A DNA stretch of 64,000 nt from Blastocladiella emersonii ATCC 22665 (lineage: Eukaryota > Blastocladiomycota > Blastocladiomycetes > Blastocladiales > Blastocladiaceae), in contig JANHCV010000004.1 of the NCBI GenBank assembly GCA_025594325.1, forward strand, positions 1,488,001 to 1,552,000, given 5' to 3'. The position numbers and the translations under genes are program-made. The notes below the pieces were generated by a model that saw only the letters and a list, made by a program, of their open reading frames with translations, did not search any database and was not told the DNA's origin. Of this stretch, positions 11,601 through 20,948 are shown piece after piece (position 1 is the stretch's first letter; each line of letters starts with the position of its first letter).

Positions 11601-13376
11601 ATGGGCTTCGCGGGAACGCTCGGCGCGTGCGGGTGGATCGACTACTTTATCGTCGACCCCGTCGTCGCGCCGCCCGACCTCGTGTTCCCTGGCCGCGTCA
11701 CCGCCGCCATGGTCGAGTCCACGGCCGACGACACCCACGTCTACACCGAGAAGATGATGTACATGCCGCACTCGTACTTTGTCAACGACCACAAGCAGGG
11801 GTTCCGCGACGACGGCGCCGCCGCTGCGGCTGCGGCTGCTGCCGCCACCAAGGCCGGCAACGTCACCTCGGACCCCGCGGCGCCGCCCGCAGCTCCCGTC
11901 CCGCCGCCCGCCGTCGTCAACCCGGAGCGCGCGTGGCTCGACGACGAGGCGCTGCGGTGGCGGATGCGCCTGGAGCTGTTCCCGGGCCTGTCGCGCGACG
12001 CGGTGATCCTGGCCAACTTCAACCAGGCGTACAAGCTGGACCCGGTGATCCTGGCGAGCTGGTGCCGGATCCTGGCGCGCGTGCCGAACGCGGTGATCTG
12101 GCTGTTGCGGTTCCCGAGCCAGAGCGAGCCGCACATCCGGCGCACGGCCTCCGAGTACGCCGGGCCCGAGGTCGCGTCGCGGTTCGTGTTCACGGACGTG
12201 GCGCCCAAGCAGATCCACATTTCGCGCGGCCGCGTCGTCGACCTGTTCCTCGACAGCCCCGAGTGTAACGCGCACACGACCGCGTGCGATATCCTGTTCT
12301 CGGGGACCCCCATCGTCACGTTCCCGCGCCACCGCGCCAAGCTGTGCTCGCGTGTCGCGGCCTCGATTGCGCTGGCCACCGGGTACGGCGAGCGCATGAT
12401 CGTCGCGTCGGAGCGCGAGTACGAGGAGCGCGTCGTTGCCCTCGCCGCGTCGGTCCGCGTGCGCGTCGTCGCCGACCCGGCGGGCTCGTCGTCGTCCTCG
12501 GCTGCAACATCCGCCATGGCGGACCTCAGCATCACCAAGAACGGGGCCGCGACCGACGACTCTTCGACCGCCGGGTCCGCGTCCGCGCTCCCGCCCGTAG
12601 CGACGCTGCTCAACGGCTCGCCCGGGTCCGCCGCGACGCAGGTCCCCGGCGGGATCCTCCCGCCCGGCTCGCGGCTCGAGACGACGGGCGAGCTGTACGA
12701 CCTGAAGCGCGCGCTGTTCCTGACGCGCGAGTCGAGCCCGCTGTTCGACACGCACCGGTGGGTGCGCAACCTCGAGAAGGGGTTCGAGGCCGCGTGGGCT
12801 GCGTACACGGCGGGCCAGCTCGCCACCGACAACATCTGGATCCGCGACGAGGCGTCGGACCCGCTGCTCGGCGACCCGCAGCGCGACCCGCGGCTCCGGT
12901 TCATGGCGCACATCGACGCGCGCGCCGCGGCGGCCGCGGCGGCGGCGGTCTCGCATGCGATGGTGTCCGGCGCCATGGTCGCGTACCAGCACCCGCACGC
13001 CCACGCCCACGCGCACTACTCGATGCCGGCCAGTGCCGCGAGCATGGCCATGGTTGCGGCAGCGTCGTCCGTCGCAGCGGCCGCCACGCTCGGTCGGCCC
13101 GCCGCGCAGCACCAGAGCCGCATGCTCCCGCCGCACCAGCAGCAGCAGGTCATCGTGGCGCCCGCGGCGTACCCGGGCTCATCGCCGCGGCAGCGGATCA
13201 GCGTCATGCACCACTACGTCGGCCATCATCACCCCGCGGCCGCAGCGGCAGCGGCAGCGGCCGGGACCATGTCGCTTGACCGCGGCGGCGCCGCGCACCA
13301 CCACCAGCAGCAGCAGACCCATTACCACACGCTCCCGCAGCAGCAGTATCCGCACGCAGTCCCTGTCCAGCGGTAG
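8646..13376 (+). CDS. OGT: O-linked N-acetylglucosamine transferase (TPR + GT41)
   Basis: Nucleocytoplasmic transferase moving GlcNAc from UDP-GlcNAc to Ser/Thr. Exons 8646-9437, 9498-10752 and 10825-13376 give 1532 aa and close exactly. Residues 1-~290 are Ala/Ser/Thr-rich, then Gln/His-rich (about 215-275), and look disordered. TPR repeats follow (about 305-760), typified by YAEAYSNLGTTYR-like units and DIGRIDEAVGLYRRAL. The GT41 catalytic region starts near 830: GYVSSDFGNHPLSHL contains the family's conserved active-site His, NFNQAYKLDP (~1080) the UDP-contacting Lys, and CNAHTTACD (~1163) the His-Thr-Thr nucleotide-binding motif. All are intact. Between the catalytic lobes are Ala-rich and Ser/Ala-rich insertions, and the C-terminus (1370-1532) is an Ala/His/Gln tail not seen in animal OGT. 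It could be a SPINDLY-type fucosyltransferase instead; OGT-like spacing makes that less likely. Confidence 0.92.
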
Positions 13377-13584
13377 CCTTCCTTTTTGTTCCTAGCATTA
13401 GCAATTTATGCATTTTTGCGTGACTGATCAAGCTCGAGGATGGCGAGTTCGAGGTCGGAGTGCGTCACGGCCGCGACCTCTCGCTCACACCCAGCTCCCC
13501 ATAGAACCTGAGCCTGACACTTTCAGTGTATGCAACTCGAATGAACCTCTCGCATGAAGCTAGCTGATGTATCGTCGCAGCACC

Positions 13585-14224
13585 ATGTCTTCCCCGCCCG
13601 CGTTCCCGTCTTCGAGCCCGCCGATGCCCGTGTGCACCCAGGAGAAGCTCGAGGAGGAGAACCGACGTCTCACGGCGAAACTCGAGGCGCTGAGAGCGTC
13701 CACGGCCGCTGACAAGGCCGAGATCGCGCAGCTTAGCCAGGAGAAGGCCGAGTGGAAGGACGCGTTCCTCGCCATGGACGCGAAGGCGGCGCTGCTCGTC
13801 GAGTCGCTCGCCAAGGTGAACGAGCGCCTCGACGAGACGAACCGGCTTCTCGCGCAGTACAACGCGGCGACGGGCGAGCGGCTGGACGCGATCGACAAGC
13901 GGCTCGAGGCGCTGGCTGCCAAGGACGAGAGCAAGGAGAAGGACAAGGCGCTGTACACGGCCAAGGCCGCCGAGCGCGACCGCATCGACCGGCACATCAA
14001 GACCAAGCGCGTGCTCGACCGCATGGCGAGCTTTCGCGACCAGCTCGAGCGGATGTTTGAGCAGGGCCGCGGGGTCACGGACGAGGTCGAAGCGGCGGCG
14101 AAGGAGGGTGAGAAGGCGTACGCCAGGACAGCTCGCTCGACTCGCGCGTCGCTGCTCTCACTCACGGTATCATTCGATCGTTTTTAGCGTCGAGGAGAAC
14201 CAGGGATCGGTACCCAGCGAGTAA
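13585..14224 (+). CDS. Small coiled-coil family protein, copy A
   Basis: Unknown function. Exons 13585-14117 and 14188-14224 give 189 aa, joined by a phase-2 intron (GTACGC...TTTTTAG). After a Ser/Pro-rich N-terminus, residues ~20-140 are a continuous heptad coiled coil (LEEENRRL, LVESLAKVNERLDETNRLL). A family motif follows: AERDRIDRHIKTKR, then LERMFEQGRGVTDEV, and a short last exon VEENQGS. Three relatives occur at 14733, 15664 and 19866. The start is set at the second ATG, with ACC before it, because the other copies also begin MSS, MAS or MSE. No signal peptide or membrane segment is visible. Confidence 0.72.
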
Positions 14225-14732
14225 TCACACCCTCTCTCGAGCATTCTCGCTCTCTCTTCCGCACTCGGACGCAATCCCTTTACCCGCCGTTCCGTCAACG
14301 CTCCGATCAAACCGTCTCTCGTTCCTTTACCAGCTCTTCCGCGCTTGATTCTCTGACGCATCACCTCGCCACTCGTCCACACTCCACAATACACCGTCCC
14401 TGCGTTCAACTGCTTGATTTTCGCATGTGCGGGCCGTGCGCGCGTTGCAGCGACACGAATATGTACTCAAACTGCATCGCAGTTCGCGTCCGCGCGCGAT
14501 TCCGTATGAAGCTTTGTTCTCCATGATTCAAGCTGCATGCATTCAAGTCAGCTGATGGTTGCAAGTGCGGTAGTGCTGAAAGCTCTCGTTGCCGCCTAGC
14601 GCTTACGCTCCCTGAACCCAACGTCAGCGTGTATGCATGCTTCACGAATTCCCGAGACCTCGGAAACTAAAGCTGAGCTTCTTGCATCTTCACAGGCCCT
14701 TAGTCCCCGCACATCAGTTATCCCATCACGAC
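14225..14732. other. Intergenic, no gene seen
   Basis: Sequence between coiled-coil copies A and B, of lower GC than the coding regions and rich in ctctc/cttcc runs in its first part. It presumably holds the 3' end of copy A and the promoter of copy B. No RNA gene or repeat recognised. Confidence 0.4.
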
Positions 14733-15370
14733 ATGTCGTCCGCGCCACCGACCGCCGCTGCGCTGGTGAACTCCGAGGCATACAAAACCTGGCTTGCTCT
14801 GGGAGAAGAAATTGCAGCAGAAAACGCGGAACTAGAGACGTGCCGTTCCGAGAACGACAAACTGCGCAAAGAGAAGGCGGAGCGCGACACAAAGATCACG
14901 ACGCTCGAGATGAAGGTGACGATGCTCACCCAGGAGCTCGAGACGACCCAGCAGCGCCTGGATTGGGCCATGGTCAAGATTGAGGAGAACTCGGCTGAGG
15001 ACGAGGTGACGCTGCTCACTGACGAGCTCGAGCGGACTCAGGAGCGTCTGGATTGGGCCTTGGACAAGATTCAAAAGCACTCGGCCGATGCCGAGGAGAA
15101 AATTGACTACGCGACCAAGGTCGCTGAGCGTGATCGTCCTGACCGCCGAGTCAAGGCCAAGAGCGACGGCAAGGAAACGGGCAATCGGCTCGACCAGCTC
15201 TTTGACCAGGGCCGTGGGACGCTGGACGAGGTCAAGGCGGGCGAGACCACGCACGAAGAAACGTACGTGAGTCATCTACTGACGAGCATTGGGCTAGGCT
15301 AACGACTCGGCTCCGCCATCGTAGCGGAGAGGAGAAACCCGAGTCGTCAGCGTCGCCTCCCAAGAAGTGA
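14733..15370 (+). CDS. Small coiled-coil family protein, copy B
   Basis: Unknown function. Exons 14733-15262 and 15325-15370 give 191 aa, with the same phase-2 last intron as copy A (donor GTACGT, acceptor GTAG) and a last exon reading GEEKPESS. The coiled coil spans about 20-150 and includes an internal duplication of about 33 residues (LTQELETTQQRLDWAMVKI, then LTDELERTQERLDWALDKI). The family motif is AERDRPDRRVKAK followed by LDQLFDQGRGTLDEVKAG. The ATG at 14733 has ACGAC before it and matches the N-termini of copies A and C. An in-frame ATG 32 codons upstream exists, but the added residues have no counterpart in the other copies. Confidence 0.72.
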
Positions 15371-15663
15371 ACGAGCCTGCTCGTCGATCGTTCTTGGTTT
15401 CTCGCAACTCGAGAGCATCTCCAATTCGATGCTCATTATGCCGCTCGCTTGAATTTCACGTCGCATCAAACCTCCCATCAAAACGTCCCGGCCTCCCTGC
15501 TTCACCTGACGATCACGCTCACCTCGACCGACACTCCTTCATTGTACCACATCGCAGTAAATTTGATTTGTTTACCGGCTCTTTAATGCTCGACTGCACC
15601 TTGATCGCATCAAGATGGTGTCGTAGCGGCGCACTTACACGTGGGCGATGTCTACGCTGCACC

Positions 15664-16228
15664 ATGGCGTCAACGCCGCCGACCAACGTACTCCACGCGC
15701 AGGCCACCCTTCCAAATTTGCAGAGGTTAGAAGCCGCACTTCAGGTAACTACCACGCATGTGCAAAGTCAGGAGGCGGAGCTGTGCCAGTTGCGTCGGGA
15801 AAAGGCGGACCGCGACAAGCAGATTACGGCCGTCAAGATGAAGGTGACGCGGCTAAACCAGTCGCTTGAGAAGTCCAATCAACCTTCGCACGAGGGGCTG
15901 GTCGATGCCAAGGAGCAGTCGACCGAGGTGAAGGATGCGCTCAAACTCCCTGTTGACCGCGTCCATCAGGATTGCGACCTCGGCGACGAGAGCCGTATGG
16001 ACTTGGCCGTCAGGATTCAACGCGTTCTCATGAGCACGGCCGAGACGGCTGATCACTTGGACCGATTGCTCGTGCTTGGCGGCGGAACGTTGGACGAGCT
16101 CCAAGCGGTCATGCGCGCTCACAAGAAAGTGTATGATTGCCTGTCACCGACTCATATAAGCCCCATCTAACTTCTTGTAAAACATTCTTAGAGTTGAGGA
16201 AAACCTCAAGTCGCTGCGCGGTGAGTAA
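15664..16228 (+). CDS. Small coiled-coil family protein, copy C (divergent)
   Basis: Unknown function. Exons 15664-16130 and 16192-16228 give 167 aa. The last intron is again phase 2, here with a GTATG donor, and the final exon VEENLKSLRGE parallels VEENQG of copy A. The middle keeps the coiled coil (LCQLRREKADRDKQITAVKMKV is close to copy B), but the AERDR-DR motif is eroded. The second motif is changed to LDRLLVLGGGTLDELQAV. Codon choice is less GC-biased than in copy A, which fits relaxed constraint. The final stop overlaps a GTGAGT, so a further exon cannot be excluded, but conservation with A and B supports this end. Confidence 0.65.
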
Positions 16229-16707
16229 ATCGTGGGCCATTCCTCGCTCTGCAACCGCAACACCTTGTTCACGCTGCGGATCAGCCTTCACAGTTCTCGC
16301 CACCTGTTCATTCGCCGTTCGCGTTTAGTCCCGAGCGTGAATATATCGCGCTGTTCCGCGGCGTTACTCGTTCGCCGCTTGAGAGGCCCTCGAAGCGCGG
16401 CCTCGTCGCTCGCGTCGACGCGTCAGTCACAGCGAGTGGTAATCAGCTGACCTCGGCATTTCTGCTGTGCCCCACCGTTGGCCGGCCTGCCGCGCGCGCG
16501 TTCCCCCGGCCTCTCTTGAGCGCTGCCCTCCTCCCTCTGCGACAGTTCCCCCTCTTCCTCAGCGTCTGCTCGCAATACGGCACCCTTTGCGTGCCGACGA
16601 CCGACAACAACGCACACGCTCCACCCGTCCATGCAACCCGCGCTGCCCCGCCTCCGCTGCGACGACCCCTGAGATCCTCGAGCCCCCACCCGCCCCTCGC
16701 GATAGAG
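16229..16707. other. Intergenic, no gene seen
   Basis: Region between copy C and the disordered protein at 16708. It begins with less GC-rich sequence and ends in C/T-rich sequence, probably the promoter and 5' UTR of the downstream gene. Open frames through it lack ATG starts and show only low-complexity Pro/Arg/Ser. Confidence 0.4.
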
Positions 16708-17919
16708 ATGCGCACGCAGTGCCCGCCACGCGCATCGCCCGCCCCGCGCCACTGGGCGTGCCACCCGGCGCCGACGCCAACTGGCACTGGCGGCGACGAG
16801 GACGACGAGCCCATGCCGCTGACGACGCCGGTCGGCGGCGCGCGCCCGCTCGGCAACGCGCACTCGACGCCGTGCCCGACGGCCGCCGCCCCGCCGCCCG
16901 CGCGCCGCGGCCACGTGCGCACCAAGGCCATGTCGCTGCCGACGTCGCCGCTGCTGATGCCGACGACCATCGGCGGCGCGTTCCACGCCACGCAGCTGAC
17001 GCCGCTCGGGTACCCGGGCGACGACGAGGATGATGGGGACGCCGATGAAGAAGACGACTCGCTGGGCTCGCCGCCACTCGCGTCGGGCAACGGCTTCTTC
17101 GCGCAGCGGCCGCCGCGGACCGGACTCGGGCTCCCGATGCCGCCGCCGCTGCCGCCGCTCTTCTCCATGTTCGCACCGTCGGCCGGAGCCTCGGTCGACC
17201 GCGACGGCGACGGCGACGTGGACATGGACTGCGATAACGAGGAAGGCGACCGCGTGTCCCCGTTCGCCGTCCCGCCGGGTGCCGGGATCACGTCGTCGCT
17301 CATCACGCCGCCACCCAGCTTCCATCACTCTCACCAGTACCACCCGGTCCACACTCACAACGCGCACGGGTGGTCGGTGCACTCGCGCGTGCGGTCCGCC
17401 GACTCGTCTGCCGTGACCACGCTGCGCGCGTCGCGGTCCACCGACTACCTGCTCCCGCTCGCGTCGCGCCGCCCGCTGCCGCGCCGCGCGGCTCCCGGCA
17501 CCTCGACGACGATCGCGACCACGCCCGGCAACGGTCACGGCAGCCGTAACAAGACCCTCGCCGCCGCCGCCAACCACCGCGCCGGCCGCCTCGTCGCCTA
17601 CTTTGCCACCTACAAGCCGACCGTCAAGAGCAGCGGGTCTGCTGCCGCTGCGCGCTCTGCCACCATCCCCAAGTCGGCGTCCGAGCTCGATCTCGCCGGC
17701 TGCCCCAAGACCGCCGCCGTGGACCTGCGCACCCCGCCGCAGCGCGTGCAGCGGCCGTCCGGGTTCAAGCGCCCGACCGTGCCCGCGTCTGCCTCGATCG
17801 CCGGTCGCGGCGGCGCAGTGGCCAACTCGCGCGCCATGTCCATGACGGTCGAGGCCCTCTCGCGCACGCTCGCGGACTCGATGTCGCTCACGGGCAGCGC
17901 GCACCAGCGCAGTCCGTGA
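16708..17919 (+). CDS. Low-complexity, probably disordered protein of unknown function
   Basis: This single-exon gene encodes about 403 aa from the ATG at 16708. The frame stays open upstream to 16516 but has no earlier ATG. The product is Pro/Ala/Ser/Thr-rich, with an acidic block at about 112-124 (DDEDDGDADEEDD), a second acidic patch near 172-185, a His-rich patch (FHHSHQYHPVHTHNAH) near 208-223, and a basic Arg/Ser-rich C-terminal half. Short SPxx and TPxx sites suggest phosphorylation. There is no signal peptide, membrane segment or recognised domain. The frame is favoured over the long opposite-strand frame because its composition is balanced, it has acidic and His blocks, and it starts and stops cleanly. 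Confidence 0.55.
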   Translation: MRTQCPPRASPAPRHWACHPAPTPTGTGGDEDDEPMPLTTPVGGARPLGNAHSTPCPTAAAPPPARRGHVRTKAMSLPTSPLLMPTTIGGAFHATQLTPLGYPGDDEDDGDADEEDDSLGSPPLASGNGFFAQRPPRTGLGLPMPPPLPPLFSMFAPSAGASVDRDGDGDVDMDCDNEEGDRVSPFAVPPGAGITSSLITPPPSFHHSHQYHPVHTHNAHGWSVHSRVRSADSSAVTTLRASRSTDYLLPLASRRPLPRRAAPGTSTTIATTPGNGHGSRNKTLAAAANHRAGRLVAYFATYKPTVKSSGSAAAARSATIPKSASELDLAGCPKTAAVDLRTPPQRVQRPSGFKRPTVPASASIAGRGGAVANSRAMSMTVEALSRTLADSMSLTGSAHQRSP

Positions 17920-18116
17920 CGCTGCCACCCGCACTCGCACAGCACACCCTAACCACCACCCTTGTACATACCATCGCTCGCGATTGTGGAGCTGCCCTAC
18001 CAAGGAGGAGACTGACCAATACACAAACCATTTGCTCGATCTCGATCTTGATCCGCGCGGACATGAGGTTGCTCGCTATCCGCGTGGCCGGTCCTCTCTC
18101 CCCCAACCCCCACACC

Positions 18117-18983
18117 ATGAATGACCCGATGCAGCCCATGAAACCTAGAACCGTCCGCGCCGCACATCTCGACGCCGAAGCCGCGCGCCTGCTCGCCCTC
18201 GCCGCGTACGCGTCATCCGCACCGACGCCACCGCTCGCGCACGCGTCCTGAACTCTTCGCAACGACGTAGCGCGCACCTCGACCGCCGCGTCGTCGTGTG
18301 CCTCGGCGGCCACGCTGGGTCGGGCAAGACGGGCGTCGCGAGCCGCCTGGTCGCTGCCGTCAACGCGCTCGCGCCTGGGTCGGCGACCGTCGCACCCATG
18401 GACGGGTTCCACTTCCCACGCGCGGTACTTGACCAGATGCCCGTACGAGCTCTCTGTTCATCCCCGCTGGAGTCCCGAGCTGATCCGCAGCCGGCTGTAG
18501 GACCCAGCCCTCGCGCACGCGCGCCGCGGCGCCGCTTTCACGTTCGACGCGCCCGCGTACCTCGCCGCGCTCTCCGCCATCACCTCCTCCCCTCCCACAC
18601 CGTTCGCATGGCCCGGGTTCGACCACGCCGCGGGCGACCCGGTCGCGAACGGGCACCCGATCCTGCCGACGCACCGCGTGGTCGTCGTCGAGGGCCTGTA
18701 CACGGCGTGCACGCGCTCGATCGACCAAGGCGGCGAAGACGCGGTGTGGGCTCAGGCCGCGCAGGTCGCCGACGAGCGGTGGTGGGTGTGCGCGACGCCG
18801 GGGACGGAGACGGCGCGACTCGCGCGGCGGCACGTGGCGACGGGGCTCGCGGTGGATCTCAAGGCGGCGCATGAGCGGATCGAGCGGAACGACGCGGTCA
18901 ACGGGGCGTGGATCGATGCGCGGGTTGAGTTGCAGGGTGGGGTGCATGTGCTTGTTGACAACGAGGAGGAGGTTGAGCAATGA
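18117..18983 (+). CDS. YFH7: Yfh7-like P-loop kinase (uridine kinase/phosphoribulokinase superfamily)
   Basis: Exons 18117-18205, 18271-18442 and 18501-18983 give 247 aa and close exactly. Key motifs are intact: Walker A GGHAGSGKT (about 38-46), PMDGFHFPRAVLD (substrate/Mg loop, with DGFH as in uridine kinases and Yfh7), RRGAAFTFDAPAY, PGFDHAAGDPV, the Walker B-like VVVVEGLY, and a lid RLARRHVATGLA followed by RNDAVNGAWID. The order and spacing match yeast Yfh7 and bacterial nucleoside/fructose-type kinases. It presumably phosphorylates a small hydroxylated metabolite; the substrate is not predictable from sequence. Length is shorter than yeast Yfh7 (no long inserts). It sits between unrelated genes. 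Confidence 0.85.
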
Positions 18984-19865
18984 GGACGCGCGTGTCTAGC
19001 TCATAACAACTGCTGACCAGGCAGGACATGCAGCGTGCTGTACGGCCGGTACGCGGATCGGACCCGCTGCGCAGCGCGCGATCCGCGGTCCCGCTTCGTG
19101 GTTCACCTTAAAGCGCGCGCCTCGGTAGAAGCAGAGGCCGTGGTAGTAGTCGCATAGTGCATGTATACTAGTCATGCAACCACTTTGCTTACGGCCACGG
19201 CCCGCCATCAGGCCAACCATCACGCATGAACCAAGCAGCTCCTTGACCGTCGATTCCTTCCTCTCTCCCTTGCACGCAACAACTTCCACACAACATTGAA
19301 GTATGCCAAATCTGTTACTTACCCGATGAAGTATGCCAAATCTGTTACTTACCCGATGCATTACGTTGAATCACGCAAACGATACCCAGCAAGACGGCGA
19401 GCGAACCGCACGACTTGAGCAGCGAGCTGTCTTTGACGTGTGAATCAGTGCCGCTTCGAGTCACGAAACGATGGAGGAGTAATCTTTGAGGCGACGCGGG
19501 CCACGTATGGCGGGCCAGCGCGCCGCCGTTGACGACGTCGGATTGGCAAGGAGGCGTTGGACCCGTCTTCTGGCGTTCGGCGTCCTGCTACAACAGCGCG
19601 CGTCGATGCGCGCACCGCGGTGGCGGCGGTGAGGGCCGCCTCGCGCTCCGTGATGGCGGACGCGATGGTCGTGCGCGTACGTGTCACGCGACCGCTACTC
19701 GCGCCACGGCCGCCGGCCTGAAGCAGTCGCACGCTCTCTCCACGCCCCTCATTCGCGCGACCCTCCCTGGTGTCCCGCAACTTCATGCAATCCCGAAGTA
19801 AGTGCATTGTGCTATGAATCTGATGAATTGGGTCGACTCACGAGTGACGCTCAGCGGAAACCACC
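18984..19865. other. Long intergenic region, no convincing gene
   Basis: About 880 bases between the Yfh7-like kinase and coiled-coil copy D. GC drops in the first half and a 30-bp direct repeat lies at 19297-19356. Open frames on either strand at 19445-19807 are Arg/Ala/Thr-rich without a recognisable motif. They look like incidental frames in promoter DNA. Confidence 0.5.
19297..19356. repeat. Perfect 30-bp tandem duplication
   Basis: The 30-base unit starting tgaagtatgccaaatc and ending acttacccga occurs twice head to tail with no spacer and no mismatch. It lies in non-coding, AT-richer sequence. It looks like a recent local duplication. Confidence 0.9.
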
Positions 19866-20509
19866 ATGTCTGAGTCGATGCTCTCGGTCGCCGCTGCGAC
19901 TACGACCACCCACGAGATGCACGCGCAAACGACTCGCGAGATCGCTGCCGAGCAGGCGGAAGCGGATTGCGAGTTCGCCGCCAAGTACAAGGACTTGAAG
20001 TCCAACATGCTGGCCCTCGAGGAGGAGATCGTTGAGCTCAAGGCCAACAGCGCCAAGAACGCGCAGGCCATCGAGGAGCTCCAGCAGTGCAAGGTCGACA
20101 AGGCCACGGCGGAGGCCGAGAAGGCTAAGGCGGAGGCCGACAAGAAGAATATGGAGGGCCTCCTTCACAAGGCCAACGAGTCCATCGCTTCGCTCAAGAA
20201 CGCTGTGGCCGAGCACGAGTGCAAGTTCAACGACGCAGAACCGGCTCAAGCAGATGGAGGAGCAGGCGAACCGCGACCGCACCGACCGCAACGACTGGAA
20301 GCGCAGCCTCGCCAACCTCGTCGACAAGCACAAGGCGACCTTCGACCGCTTTGACCGTATGTACGAGGACAGCCGCGCTGAGGTCAAGGCTGGAATGCAA
20401 GAGTACGTTGGTGCTTGGCTGCCTCGACCAATTCCGCCCGGTTACTGACCAGCTGCCGCTTATGCTTAGTGTCTCCCGTGCGATTGCCGACCTGGCCAAG
20501 GACGTCTAG
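19866..20509 (+). CDS. Small coiled-coil family protein, copy D (frameshifted)
   Basis: Fourth member of the family at 13585, 14733 and 15664. The first exon runs 19866-20402 and the last 20470-20509, separated by the same phase-2 intron (GTACGT...CTTAG), ending VSRAIADLAKDV. The N-terminal coiled coil (about 20-120, Ala/Glu/Lys heptads) is intact. Near 20225-20240 the frame must shift by one base to continue into NRLKQMEEQANRDRTDRNDWKRSL and FDRMYEDSRAEVKAG, the family's C-terminal motif. Exon 1 is exactly one base longer than the phase-2 junction allows, so a single inserted base explains the break. It is either a recent pseudogenising mutation or a sequencing error. No intron signal of plausible size spans the site. 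Confidence 0.65.
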
Positions 20510-20948
20510 TGGCTCTTGGTCACCCCCGCGCTCTCCTCGCTCTCATCATCCATTGCACGAACCCCTTGCACCCTTCCATCACGAACCCGTCGCACCTTCC
20601 AAAGCCTTTGTCACTCGCTGTTCGCCTGGTCGCTGCTGCCTCTCTCGCCGCATCCCATCCACCTCCATATATCCCAACTTGTCTTCTGCCCGACGCGGTT
20701 CAGCTCTCAGGTGCGCACCCGCGCGCTGCTGGCGTCTCAGCTGCAGCGCTCACTGATCTTGCTGGTTCGCTCGCTTGACCGCTCTGCCTGACGCAGCGCT
20801 CCAACCCCTCGCGTCCCTGCTCCGCCACTATCACTTGGCGACGACGCAGTCAACCTCGCGCGGATCGGCGCCGGGGCCAGTCTGAAGCCCGACGCCGCGC
20901 AGGGTTCCGTTGTCCAGAAAGTACAACATGTATTTCCATCATCAATCC
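20510..20948. other. Convergent intergenic region, no gene seen
   Basis: Between the plus-strand copy D and the 3' end of the minus-strand C2 gene. It is C/T-rich and should contain both 3' UTRs. No RNA gene, repeat or motif recognised. Confidence 0.4.

Noticed and set aside
10821-13136. Long minus-strand frame (771 codons) opposite the OGT catalytic exon, and a 609-codon frame at 8973-10802
   Set aside because: Both are Arg/Val/Gly/His-rich shadows of a gene with unmistakable TPR and GT41 motifs.
16423-18024. 533-codon minus-strand frame opposite the disordered protein at 16708
   Set aside because: Almost only Arg, Gly, Ala and Val with no motif. The plus-strand frame has acidic, His and Ser/Pro blocks and an ATG. 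Confidence in the plus strand is moderate only.
19297-19356. Possible CRISPR-like repeat
   Set aside because: Two head-to-tail 30-bp units without spacers in a eukaryotic intergenic region. This is a simple tandem duplication.
19445-19807. 120-codon minus-strand and overlapping plus-strand frames
   Set aside because: Arg/Ala/Thr-rich without motifs, lying in the promoter region of coiled-coil copy D.
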